Below are positions 1-8,218 of a DNA stretch of 64,000 nt, piece by piece. The notes beneath the pieces were generated by a model. The model saw only the letters and a list, made by a program, of their open reading frames with translations, had not been told where the DNA came from and ran no database searches. The position numbers and the translations under genes are program-made. Every line of letters starts with the position of its first letter. Position 1 is the first letter of the stretch. Source of the stretch: an uncultured Pelagibacteraceae bacterium (GTDB lineage: Bacteria > Pseudomonadota > Alphaproteobacteria > Pelagibacterales > Pelagibacteraceae); contig CACODG010000002.1 in the NCBI GenBank assembly GCA_902625945.1, positions 62,001-126,000 on the forward strand, read 5' to 3'.

Positions 1-2
1 CA

Positions 3-1778
3 AAAAAAGCTAAACAAGATTCAGGCTCAAAGGATCTATCTATGGAAGAAGCTATGCCTAAAGTATATAAAGAATTAGCAAATGTATTTTTAAAATTAGA
101 AAAATATTACAAAGATATGCAAGATATTGAATTTACAGTTGAGAATAATAAACTTTGGATGCTTCAAACGCGATCAGGAAAACGAACAGCAAAAGCTGCA
201 ATTAAAATTGCAGTTGATATGGTTAAAGAAAAATTAATTTCAAAAAAAGAGGCAATAAAAAGAATAGATCCAAATACATTAGACACTTTATTGCATCCAA
301 CATTAGATGATAAAGTTAAGAAAGAAGTAATAGCTTCAGGATTACCAGCTTCTCCAGGAGCTGCGAGTGGCAAAGTTGTTTTCACAGCTGATGAGGCAGA
401 AAAATTAAATGGAATGATGCAAGATACGATATTGGTTAGATTAGAAACTTCACCCGAAGATATTCATGGCATGCATGCTGCAAAAGGAATTCTTACTGCA
501 AGAGGAGGAATGACAAGCCATGCAGCTGTTGTTGCAAGAGGAATGGGGAGACCTTGCGTTTCAGGCTCTAGTGAAATTACAATAGATTATGAATTAAAAC
601 AATTTAAAGCAGGAGAAGAGATTATAAAAGAGGGAGATATAATAACTATAGATGGGGGAAGCGGAAAAGTAATGAAAGGTTTAGTTCCAACAGTCAAACC
701 AGAAATTTCAGGGTATTTTTCTACTATTATGAAATGGGCTGATGAATTTAGGAAATTAAAAGTAAGAACAAACGCTGAGACTGAAACAGATAGCAAAACA
801 GCTAGAGAATTTGGTGCAGAAGGGATAGGTTTATGTAGGACTGAGCACATGTTCTTTGACGAAGAAAGAATTCTATCTGTTAGACAAATGATTTTATCTA
901 AGTCAAAAGAAGATAGAAACAGTGCACTAGAAAAACTTCTACCTTATCAAAAAGAAGACTTTAAAAAAATATTTAAAGTTATGTCAGGCTTACCTGTAAC
1001 AGTGAGATTATTAGATCCTCCGCTTCATGAATTTTTACCAAAGGCAGATAAAGATATAGACGAAGTAGCAAGATCTTTAAATCTATCAGCAAAAGAAGTT
1101 AAAGATAGAATAGCAGAGCTTCATGAAGAAAACCCTATGTTAGGCCATAGAGGCTGTAGACTTGGTATTTCTTTTCCAGAAATTTATGAGATGCAATGTA
1201 GGGCAATTTTTGAAGCAATAGTTCAACTTAAGAAAGAAAAAATAAAATCAGCTTTTGTAGAAATAATGATACCTTTGGTATCTACTGACTCTGAATTAAA
1301 AATTTTAAGATCTTTAGTTAATAAAATTGCTAAAGAAATAGAAACAGAAAACAAAATTAAATTAGAATATATGGTAGGTACTATGATAGAATTACCACGA
1401 GCCGCTTTACAAGCGAAGTCTATTTCGAAACATGCTGATTTCTTTAGCTTTGGAACCAACGATTTAACTCAAACGACTTTAGGAATAAGCCGAGACGACT
1501 CAGGAAAATTTTTAAATGATTATATTGATAATAAAATTTTTGATGTAGACCCATTTGTCAGTATTGATAGAGATGGAGTAGGTGAGCTAGTGGAAATAGC
1601 ATCTTCAAGAGGAAGAAAGACGAATAAAAATATTAAGTTAGGTATATGTGGCGAGCATGGCGGCGATCCAAAGAGCATTGAATTTTGCTCTAGAACAGGT
1701 CTTAACTATGTTTCTTGCTCCCCGTTCAGAGTGCCAGTAGCAAGATTAGCTGCCGCACAGGCGGAAATTTCAAAATAA
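3..1778 (+). CDS. ppdK: Pyruvate, phosphate dikinase (C-terminal part, 5' end outside window)
   Basis: Interconverts pyruvate, ATP and phosphate with phosphoenolpyruvate, AMP and pyrophosphate in the cytoplasm. The reading frame is open to the left edge, so the N-terminal ATP-grasp region is missing; the ATG at 42 is internal. About 590 of the roughly 880 residues usual for the family are present. Visible are the end of the nucleotide-binding domain (WMLQTRSGKR), the swivelling phosphohistidine domain with GGMTSHAAVVARGMG (catalytic His codon 519-521), and the C-terminal PEP/pyruvate barrel ending with GICGEHGGDP (catalytic Cys codon 1647-1649). Both catalytic residues are intact. The gene converges on nadC with about 6 bp between them. 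Confidence 0.95.
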   Translation, partial: KKAKQDSGSKDLSMEEAMPKVYKELANVFLKLEKYYKDMQDIEFTVENNKLWMLQTRSGKRTAKAAIKIAVDMVKEKLISKKEAIKRIDPNTLDTLLHPTLDDKVKKEVIASGLPASPGAASGKVVFTADEAEKLNGMMQDTILVRLETSPEDIHGMHAAKGILTARGGMTSHAAVVARGMGRPCVSGSSEITIDYELKQFKAGEEIIKEGDIITIDGGSGKVMKGLVPTVKPEISGYFSTIMKWADEFRKLKVRTNAETETDSKTAREFGAEGIGLCRTEHMFFDEERILSVRQMILSKSKEDRNSALEKLLPYQKEDFKKIFKVMSGLPVTVRLLDPPLHEFLPKADKDIDEVARSLNLSAKEVKDRIAELHEENPMLGHRGCRLGISFPEIYEMQCRAIFEAIVQLKKEKIKSAFVEIMIPLVSTDSELKILRSLVNKIAKEIETENKIKLEYMVGTMIELPRAALQAKSISKHADFFSFGTNDLTQTTLGISRDDSGKFLNDYIDNKIFDVDPFVSIDRDGVGELVEIASSRGRKTNKNIKLGICGEHGGDPKSIEFCSRTGLNYVSCSPFRVPVARLAAAQAEISK

Positions 1779-1784
1779 AAGTTC

Positions 1785-2615
1785 TTAAAGTATTAATAAG
1801 CTACTATCAAAAGATTTAGCACTGTGCGTAATTGCGCCTACTGAAATTCTATTTATCCCTGTTTTCGATATTTGTTTGATATTTTTTAAAGTAGCATTGC
1901 CAGAATATTCTGTTTGATATTTGTTTTTACAAAGTTTTAAACATTTTTTTAATTGCGAAGAGTTCATATTATCAAAAAGTATTCTTTTAAATTTAAAACT
2001 TAAAACCTGTTTGAGCTGGTTGATATTCTCTATTTCAACAGTAATAATTTTTTTTGATTTTATAGCTTTTTTAATCAAACCTTTAAGACTACTAGATGCG
2101 CTAATATGATTATCTTTAATAAGAATTTCATCGCTTAAATTGTATCTATGATTATAGCCACCTCCTTTCTTTACAGCATATTTCTCAAGTGTTCTTAAAT
2201 TCGGTGTTGTTTTTCTAGTACAGCAGATCTTAGTTTTTTTACTAATTTTTTTTACGAATTTATTTGTAATTGTGGCAATACCTGAGGCATGATTCAGAAA
2301 ATTTAAAGCAGTTCTTTCAGCTGTTAAAATTGTCTTTGTCTTAGCTTTTATTTCAGCAATCACTTTATTCTTTTTAATCTTTTTTCCATCAGAGACTTTT
2401 TTAATAAAGACTGTTTCTCTTCCAATTGATTTAAATGCCGCTTTGCAAAATTCTAATCCAGCAATTACTCCATCTTGTTTAGCTATTATCCTAGCTTTAA
2501 TCATTTCGTCTTTTGATTTTATGAGCTTAGTAGTTATGTCACCTCTAGGATTTAAGTCTTCTTCTAAAGCCTTCTTTACAACTGATTTTATATAAAATTT
2601 ATTTAATTTTTGCAC
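1785..2615 (-). CDS. nadC: Nicotinate-nucleotide pyrophosphorylase (quinolinate phosphoribosyltransferase)
   Basis: Converts quinolinate and PRPP into nicotinate mononucleotide, the step after NadA in de novo NAD synthesis. Family signatures seen are EEDLNPRGDITT near the N-terminus, LTAERTALNFLNHASGIAT, CCTRKTTPNLRTLEKYAVKKGG, and a C-terminal ILFDNM / ISVGAITHS barrel segment. The frame is open to a TTG at 2630 that overlaps the end of nadA. I prefer the GTG at 2615, just after the nadA stop, because it leaves about 15 residues before the conserved ALEEDL segment. It lies directly downstream of nadA, so the two are probably co-transcribed. No nadB is visible in the window. Confidence 0.93.
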   Translation of the reverse strand: MQKLNKFYIKSVVKKALEEDLNPRGDITTKLIKSKDEMIKARIIAKQDGVIAGLEFCKAAFKSIGRETVFIKKVSDGKKIKKNKVIAEIKAKTKTILTAERTALNFLNHASGIATITNKFVKKISKKTKICCTRKTTPNLRTLEKYAVKKGGGYNHRYNLSDEILIKDNHISASSSLKGLIKKAIKSKKIITVEIENINQLKQVLSFKFKRILFDNMNSSQLKKCLKLCKNKYQTEYSGNATLKNIKQISKTGINRISVGAITHSAKSFDSSLLIL

Positions 2616-2619
2616 TGAT

Positions 2620-3609
2620 CTAACGACCAATTTCAGTCATTCTTTGAACAGATTTTCTCGCTGCTTTAGCCATTTTTTCTTCAATGAAAATTTCATTCTT
2701 TTCGTATTCTAAACAATCAAGAATTTTTTGTAAGGTAATTTTTTTCATGTAAGGGCAAAGATTGCAGGGCTTAATGAATTCAACATTAGGATTATCTGCT
2801 TGTACATTGTCACTCATTGAACACTCAGTGACTAGCATAACCTTTTTTGGTTGATTTTTTTTAACATAATCAATCATGCCACCAGTCGAACCAGCGAAAT
2901 CACACGCATCTAAAACATCACTTGGGCATTCAGGATGTCCTATAACTTTAATACCAGGATTTGCTTTTCTAATGTCTTGAATTTCCTTTGGAGAAAACTG
3001 CTCGTGCACAATACAGGAACCTTTCCAAGAAATTATTTTTACCTTAGTTTGTTTTGCTACGTAATTTGCTAAATGTTGATCAGGTAAGAATATTACCTTA
3101 TCAGTATTTAATGATTCCACTACTTTAACTGCATTAGCAGAGGTACAACACACATCAGTTTCTGCCTTCACGTCTGCTGAAGTATTGACATAGGAAACAA
3201 CTGGAACACCTGGATATTTTTTTTTTAATAATCTTACATCTTCACCAGATAATGAAGCAGCAAGTGAACATCCTGCGCTCATATCAGGAATTAAAACTTT
3301 TTTTTCTGGACTCATTAATTTTGCTGTTTCAGCCATAAAATGAACTCCACAAAGGACTATTATATCAGCAGAAGTTTTTGCAGCTTCAACTGCAAGAGCT
3401 AGCGAGTCAGCTGCGATGTCAGAAACTCCATGGTATATTTCTGGAGTTTGATAATTGTGAGCAAGAATCACAGCATTCTTCTCTTTTTTTAATTTATTAA
3501 TTTTTTCTATTAGAGGCGCATGCACTTTCCACTCTATTTCAGGGACGTGTTTAGAGATCTTTTTATAAATCTCAGAAGAGCTCTTATTAAACTGTTCTTG
3601 TGCAGACAT
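2620..3609 (-). CDS. nadA: Quinolinate synthase
   Basis: Condenses iminoaspartate with dihydroxyacetone phosphate to quinolinate using a [4Fe-4S] cluster. At 329 residues it has normal length. The AVILAHNYQTPEI segment and the three expected cluster cysteines are seen in DVCCTSANA, HPECPSD and PCNLCPYM. The ATG at 3609 gives a typical N-terminus. It leads a two-gene nadA-nadC unit transcribed away from the tRNA gene. The source of iminoaspartate (NadB or aspartate dehydrogenase) must be elsewhere. Confidence 0.95.
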   Translation of the reverse strand: MSAQEQFNKSSSEIYKKISKHVPEIEWKVHAPLIEKINKLKKEKNAVILAHNYQTPEIYHGVSDIAADSLALAVEAAKTSADIIVLCGVHFMAETAKLMSPEKKVLIPDMSAGCSLAASLSGEDVRLLKKKYPGVPVVSYVNTSADVKAETDVCCTSANAVKVVESLNTDKVIFLPDQHLANYVAKQTKVKIISWKGSCIVHEQFSPKEIQDIRKANPGIKVIGHPECPSDVLDACDFAGSTGGMIDYVKKNQPKKVMLVTECSMSDNVQADNPNVEFIKPCNLCPYMKKITLQKILDCLEYEKNEIFIEEKMAKAARKSVQRMTEIGR

Positions 3610-3670
3610 ACTTATTCTAATCTATCAACTTGAACTAATATTGTCATTCATTTATTGTCGCATTATTTAT

Positions 3671-3754
3671 GCGGTCGTGCTGAAATTGGTAGACAGGCAC
3701 GCTTGAGGGGCGTGTGGGTTTCCCGTGAGAGTTCGAGTCTCTCCGACCGCACCA
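3671..3754 (+). tRNA. tRNA-Leu (anticodon GAG)
   Basis: A class II tRNA fold can be drawn by eye. The acceptor stem is GCGGTCG (3671-3677) with CGACCGC (3744-3750), followed by discriminator A and an encoded CCA (3752-3754). The anticodon stem CACGC/GCGTG encloses the loop TTGAGGG with anticodon GAG at 3705-3707. There is a long variable arm, and the T-arm GAGAG-TTCGAGT-CTCTC is present. It reads CUU/CUC leucine codons. CCA is genome-encoded. Confidence 0.97.
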
Positions 3755-3766
3755 AAAGGATGAATT

Positions 3767-3886
3767 ATGATCGAATATTTGAGAAAACACAAAAAAATTG
3801 TTCTTATAATTTTAGTAATAGCTTTTATTGAATTAAGTGGATATGGAATTCTAGCTTCATTATCCAGACTACTTAACGTTTTATAA
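3767..3886 (+). CDS. Small single-pass membrane peptide (39 aa), unknown function
   Basis: A 39-residue frame starts 12 nt behind the tRNA-Leu CCA end. A good Shine-Dalgarno-like AAAGGA (3755-3760) lies 6 nt before the ATG. The peptide has a basic N-terminus (EYLRKHKKI) followed by one hydrophobic stretch (VLIILVIAFIELSGYGILA) and no other motif. Its last 6 nt overlap the 3' end of the convergent ygfZ gene. It could be co-transcribed with the tRNA and released by tRNA 3' processing. I do not recognise a family; the ribosome-binding site and membrane-like composition are the only support. Confidence 0.5.
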   Translation: MIEYLRKHKKIVLIILVIAFIELSGYGILASLSRLLNVL

Positions 3887-4753
3887 AATTTTACACTCTT
3901 TATTATTTGCCAGCAATTTCTTATTTTTAAACTCTTCAAGATCAGGGTCGATTATCTTAATTAATCCGAAAGGATAAGGTGTATCTATAAGTATTCTTCC
4001 TATTTTAATATCATTATAAACAACCTCATCACCAATATTCAATTTTTCATTTGATGATATAGGTAGCAATCTTCTTCTTAACTTATTTTTCAATTTCATT
4101 CTTGCAGTATTTTCTTGTCCTATGTAACATCCTTTTTTAAAATCAATAGCTTGAAGTTTTTCAAAGTTTGCCTCTAAACCAAATAATTGATCTTTTAAAT
4201 TGACCTGACCTTTTTCAGGCACTCCTAATTCATGAGCAAGAGAATAATATTCTGATCCATTTACTATTTTGAGGTTTAATTTTTTTATTGTTAGGTAAAG
4301 TTTCTCTAAATTTGAAAAAATTCTGGCTCCTAATTTTTTATTTCTCGAATCAGAAAAAATAGGTGTATCTCTATAATAAATAGTATTTAAATCTGACCCG
4401 ACCACTTTTTGCAACTCTTTAAATTTTTTAGGGTTTATAACTCCAATTACAAATTCTGAGGAAAGGTCTTCAATTTTAACATCAGATCTTAATTTGTATT
4501 TAGATAAATTTTTTATAAGTTCTTCAGTAGAATTTTCGTTACAATCCAACAAATACCCCTTATGATTTTTAACAATAAAAAAATCATTTAAATATTTTCC
4601 TTGAGGTGTCAATAAAGCTGCAAATATAGAATTTTCCTTTGAAACTTTTTTGATGTCATTTGTTATAATATTTTGGAGAAAGTCATCAGCGTCATTACCA
4701 CTTATTAAGATAGCACCTCTTTTCTCTAAAATAACTACTTGATCTTTTTTCAT
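3881..4753 (-). CDS. ygfZ: YgfZ/GcvT-domain folate-binding protein
   Basis: A folate-binding protein related to GcvT and to mitochondrial Iba57/CAF17, involved in maturation of iron-sulfur enzymes and in tRNA modification. The diagnostic KGCYIGQE motif is present around residues 207-214, with the functional Cys at 209. Length (290 aa) is in the usual range. An N-terminal GcvT-like barrel (GAILISGNDADDFLQNIITND) and a short C-terminal beta domain are visible. It starts at ATG 4753, divergent from the dihydroorotase with only 36 nt between the start codons. Confidence 0.88.
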   Translation of the reverse strand: MKKDQVVILEKRGAILISGNDADDFLQNIITNDIKKVSKENSIFAALLTPQGKYLNDFFIVKNHKGYLLDCNENSTEELIKNLSKYKLRSDVKIEDLSSEFVIGVINPKKFKELQKVVGSDLNTIYYRDTPIFSDSRNKKLGARIFSNLEKLYLTIKKLNLKIVNGSEYYSLAHELGVPEKGQVNLKDQLFGLEANFEKLQAIDFKKGCYIGQENTARMKLKNKLRRRLLPISSNEKLNIGDEVVYNDIKIGRILIDTPYPFGLIKIIDPDLEEFKNKKLLANNKECKIL

Positions 4754-4776
4754 AATTGTTACTTATACATTATAAT
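4747..4776 (+). promoter_or_regulatory. Candidate promoter of the dihydroorotase gene
   Basis: A consensus -10 TATAAT lies at 4771-4776. A possible -35 TTTTCA (4747-4752) sits 18 nt upstream, inside the start of the divergent ygfZ gene. Transcription would begin about 7 nt before the ATG at 4790, leaving almost no leader and no Shine-Dalgarno sequence. This is inferred by eye only. Confidence 0.35.
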
Positions 4777-4789
4777 ATAAATAAAAAAT

Positions 4790-6103
4790 ATGTCTGATAA
4801 TTATAGTCTCATTATTAAAAACGGTTCTTGTTATATTGATGGAAAATTAACAAAAACAAGCATTGGTTTATCAGGAAACAAAATAAAAAAAATAGGTAAT
4901 ATAGAACTTAATAGTGATAAAGTTTACGACGCTAGAGATAAAGTAGTTTTACCAGGTATAATTGATACACAAGTACATTTTAGGGAACCAGGTTCTACTG
5001 ATGCAGAAGATTTAGAAAGCGGTAGTAAAGCAGCTGTACTTGGTGGAGTCACCTCTTTATTTGAAATGCCTAATACAAACCCACCTACAGCAAATTTGAT
5101 TGAGTTTGAAAAGAAATTACAAGCAGCTAAAAATAGAATGCATAGTAATTATGCTTTTTATTTTGGAGCCACTCCTAATAATACTGATCAACTAGCTAAA
5201 TTAAAAAATGTCAAGGGATGTTGTGGTGTAAAACTTTTTGCAGGCTCTTCTACTGGAAATCTATTAGTTGATAAAGAATCTGATATTGAGAAAGTAATTT
5301 CTAGTAGCGATAGAATAGTTTCAATTCATTCTGAAGATGAAGACATAATTAGATTAAGAAAAAAATTTATTAAAAAAGGAGATGTTCACTCACATCCAAA
5401 ATGGAGGAATGTAGAATGTGCTATGTCATCAACACGAAGAGTAGTTAAAATTGCAGAAAGATATAATAAGAAAATTCATGTTTTGCATGTTACTACGAAA
5501 GAAGAGGTAGATTTTTTGGCGATGCATAAAAAAAATGTAACTTTTGAAACAACTCCTCAACATTTAACTTTATACGCACCTGACTGTTACAATAAATTAG
5601 GAACATATGCTCAAATGAACCCACCGCTAAGATCGAAAGAACATTACGATCGTTTATGGGTAGCTATAAAAAATAATATTGTTGATGTTCTTGGATCAGA
5701 TCATGCCCCACATTTAAAAGTAAATAAGGATAAGGTATACCCAGAAACTCCTTCTGGAATGCCTGGAGTTCAAACAATTTTTCCAGTTATGATCAATCAT
5801 GTTAACAATGGAAAACTTACTCTAAATCAACTAATAAATTTAATGTGTGAAAACCCATGTAGAATTTTTGGAATTAAAAATAAAGGGTTTATTAAAGAGG
5901 GTTTTGATGCAGATCTGACGATCGTAGATATGGAAAAAGAAGTAATTATTAAAAATGAGATGATTGCAAGTAAATGTGGCTGGACTCCTTTCCATAATTA
6001 TAAAGTTAAAGGATTCCCTGTAGGAACAATAGTTAATGGAATTCTAGTGATGGCCGACGGCAAAATTTTGGTCGAGTCTAAAGGGGAACCTTTAGAGTTT
6101 TAA
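4790..6103 (+). CDS. pyrC: Dihydroorotase-type amidohydrolase
   Basis: A cyclic amidohydrolase of the COG0044 dihydroorotase group, expected to interconvert carbamoyl-aspartate and dihydroorotate in pyrimidine synthesis. Seen are LPGIIDTQVHFREPG (56-68), the probable carboxylated lysine K148 in GVKLFAG, H180 (SIHSEDE), H233 (VLHVTT), and D304/H305 in GSDHAPH. The first His of the usual HxH metal motif is Gln (Q61), a variant I recall in alphaproteobacterial homologues. An allantoinase or other hydrolase role cannot be excluded. It converges with prpE, overlapping by 12 nt. Confidence 0.85.
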   Translation: MSDNYSLIIKNGSCYIDGKLTKTSIGLSGNKIKKIGNIELNSDKVYDARDKVVLPGIIDTQVHFREPGSTDAEDLESGSKAAVLGGVTSLFEMPNTNPPTANLIEFEKKLQAAKNRMHSNYAFYFGATPNNTDQLAKLKNVKGCCGVKLFAGSSTGNLLVDKESDIEKVISSSDRIVSIHSEDEDIIRLRKKFIKKGDVHSHPKWRNVECAMSSTRRVVKIAERYNKKIHVLHVTTKEEVDFLAMHKKNVTFETTPQHLTLYAPDCYNKLGTYAQMNPPLRSKEHYDRLWVAIKNNIVDVLGSDHAPHLKVNKDKVYPETPSGMPGVQTIFPVMINHVNNGKLTLNQLINLMCENPCRIFGIKNKGFIKEGFDADLTIVDMEKEVIIKNEMIASKCGWTPFHNYKVKGFPVGTIVNGILVMADGKILVESKGEPLEF

Positions 6104-7990
6104 TATTTTATTTTCAATAAGATCTGCTTTAATTTCGTCTAAAATAGCAGGATCATCAATAGTTGCAGGCATCTTATAAGGTTCATTGTCGGCAATTTTT
6201 CTAACTGTGCCTCTTAATACTTTACCAGACCTTGTTTTTGGCAATCTTTTTACTACAATCGCTATTTTGAAAGCTGCAACTGGACCAACTTTTTCTCTTA
6301 CCATTTTAATACATTCTTCAATTATTTCTTTTTTGTCTTTTGTTACACCTGCTTTGAGAGCTAATAATCCAATAGGCAACTGCCCCTTAAGTTTGTCTGC
6401 AATTCCAATAACTGCACACTCTGCAACGTTAGGGTGTTCTGCCAAAACTTCCTCAATTGCACCAGTGGAAAGTCTGTGCCCAGCAACATTGATAATATCG
6501 TCTGTTCTTGACATTATCCAAACATAACCATCTTCATCAATGTGACCAGCGTCATAAGTTTGATAGTATCCTGGGTAAGTTGTCATATAATTTTCTTTAT
6601 ATCTTTTATCAGCACCCCATAAAGTTGGAAAAGTTCCAGGCGGTAATGGAAGTTTAACTACAATGTCTCCCATTTTCCCAGCCCCAACTTCCTTTCCATC
6701 TGAATTTAAAACTTTTAAATCATAACCTGGTACTGGCTTAAAAGCTGAACCATATTTTACAGGAAATGACTCTATCCCAGTACAGTCAGAGGTAATAGCC
6801 CAACTGGTTTCAGTTTGCCACCAATGATCAATCACAGGAGAACCTGATAGTTTTTCGAACCACTTTATTGTATCAGGATCTGCTCTTTCCCCTGCAAGAA
6901 AAAGTTTATCAAACTTACTAAGATCATATTTTTTAAAAAATTCACCATTTGGATCTTCTTTTTTAATAGCTCTTATAGCTGTTGGTGCTGTAAAAAGAGA
7001 TTTAACATTATGTTCAGAAATTATTCTCCAAAAAGCGCCAGCGTCTGGTGTGCCTACTGGTTTTCCTTCAAACAATACTGTAGTACATCCATAAAATAAT
7101 GGCGCATATACAATATAAGAATGGCCCACAATCCACCCTATATCGCTTGCTGACCACCAAACATCATCAGGTTCAATATTATAAATATTTTTCATCGTCC
7201 ATTTTAATGCAACGATATGACCGCCTATGTCTCTTACAATACCTTTTGGAAGACCTGTAGTTCCTGAAGTATAAAGTATGTATGCATAATCATTGGATTT
7301 CATTTTTTCACATTCTGTTGGTTTTGCATCTTTGAGTGCTTCTTCCCAAGTAATATCAATTTTAGGATTAAGTTCAGCTTTATCTTTTTCTCTTTGAAAA
7401 ATGATACATTTATCTGGTTTATGAGTTGCAAGTTCTAAAGCTTTGTTCACCAAGGGCTTATAATAAACTGTTCTTCCTGGTTCATAACCGCAGGATGCGG
7501 TAACAATAATTTTTGCTTTAGAGTCATCGATCCTACTTGCTAATTCGTTGGCAGCAAAACCTCCAAACACAACAGAGTGTACCGCACCAATTCTTCCACA
7601 CGCCAACATTGCTATCACTGCTTCAGGTATCATTGGCATATAAATGATTACTCTGTCACCTTTATTTATACCTTGTTTTTTCAGAGCTCCCGCAAATAAA
7701 GAAACTCTTTCTTTTAACTCATTGTAAGAAATATTTTTCTTAGTTCCTGTTATAGGACTATCGTAGATTATTGCTAATTTTTTACCTTTACCATTATCTA
7801 TGTGAAGATCTAAAGCATTGTAGCAAGTGTTAGTGACTCCATCTTCGAACCATTTATAAAAAGGAGGATTTTCTGAATTTAAAATTTTTGATGGTTTTTT
7901 ATACCAAAAGATCTCCTCAGAGATGCCTTTCCAAAAATTTTCTCTATCTTTTATTGATTTTTGATAAATTTCGCTATATTTTCGACTCAA
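6092..7990 (-). CDS. prpE: Propionyl/acetyl-CoA synthetase (PrpE-like)
   Basis: An AMP-forming acyl-CoA synthetase that activates short-chain acids, most like propionyl-CoA synthetase. It has the adenylate motif YTSGTTGLPKG followed by RDIGGHIVALKWT, which is typical of the PrpE branch, the WWQTETSW segment, and the C-terminal acetylatable lysine motif KTRSGKVLRG. The frame is open to ATG 8044. I place the start at TTG 7990 (SRKYSEIYQKS) because GAGGGGG lies 5 nt upstream at 7996-8002, giving about 632 residues. It is divergent from proteorhodopsin across a 228-nt spacer. Acetate or acrylate as substrate remains possible. Confidence 0.87.
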   Translation of the reverse strand: MSRKYSEIYQKSIKDRENFWKGISEEIFWYKKPSKILNSENPPFYKWFEDGVTNTCYNALDLHIDNGKGKKLAIIYDSPITGTKKNISYNELKERVSLFAGALKKQGINKGDRVIIYMPMIPEAVIAMLACGRIGAVHSVVFGGFAANELASRIDDSKAKIIVTASCGYEPGRTVYYKPLVNKALELATHKPDKCIIFQREKDKAELNPKIDITWEEALKDAKPTECEKMKSNDYAYILYTSGTTGLPKGIVRDIGGHIVALKWTMKNIYNIEPDDVWWSASDIGWIVGHSYIVYAPLFYGCTTVLFEGKPVGTPDAGAFWRIISEHNVKSLFTAPTAIRAIKKEDPNGEFFKKYDLSKFDKLFLAGERADPDTIKWFEKLSGSPVIDHWWQTETSWAITSDCTGIESFPVKYGSAFKPVPGYDLKVLNSDGKEVGAGKMGDIVVKLPLPPGTFPTLWGADKRYKENYMTTYPGYYQTYDAGHIDEDGYVWIMSRTDDIINVAGHRLSTGAIEEVLAEHPNVAECAVIGIADKLKGQLPIGLLALKAGVTKDKKEIIEECIKMVREKVGPVAAFKIAIVVKRLPKTRSGKVLRGTVRKIADNEPYKMPATIDDPAILDEIKADLIENKILKL

Positions 7991-8205
7991 CGCATCCCCC
8001 TCAAAATTCCTTAATTTTAGAGAGTATTTCACAAATATCCCCAAAAAAAAATAAAAAAACCCTTAAAAATGGCCTTTTTTGACGAAAAAAACACTTCACT
8101 GTAACTTTTTTTTTTACTATGGTTCCCGACAAGTTATTCGGTAGTGGGTAAAGTTTCCATTTGTCCGGATAGTTTATATATAAACTAAACGAAAACTAAA
8201 CAAAC
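7991..8205. promoter_or_regulatory. Divergent regulatory region between prpE and proteorhodopsin
   Basis: The longest gap in the window. It contains homopolymer A and T runs (8043-8051 and 8106-8115), a GC-richer patch (8122-8170) with small inverted segments such as CCGA/TCGG at 8127-8142, and the proteorhodopsin promoter region. No coding frame of interest was found. Both flanking genes start here, so promoters on each strand are expected. Confidence 0.6.
8154..8186 (+). promoter_or_regulatory. Candidate proteorhodopsin promoter with 16-bp palindrome
   Basis: A possible -35 TTTCCA (8154-8159) and -10 TATATA (8177-8182) are separated by 17 nt. The -10 lies within a perfect 16-bp palindrome, AGTTTATATATAAACT, at 8171-8186. 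The placement would suit a dimeric repressor or a strongly melting -10. Both are read by eye; no start site is known here. Confidence 0.4.
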
Positions 8206-8218
8206 GAGGGAGGTTTTC

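Noticed and set aside
7991-8044. N-terminal extension of the propionyl-CoA synthetase from ATG 8044
   Set aside because: The upstream residues do not look like the family start, and TTG 7990 has a strong GAGGGGG site 5 nt upstream.
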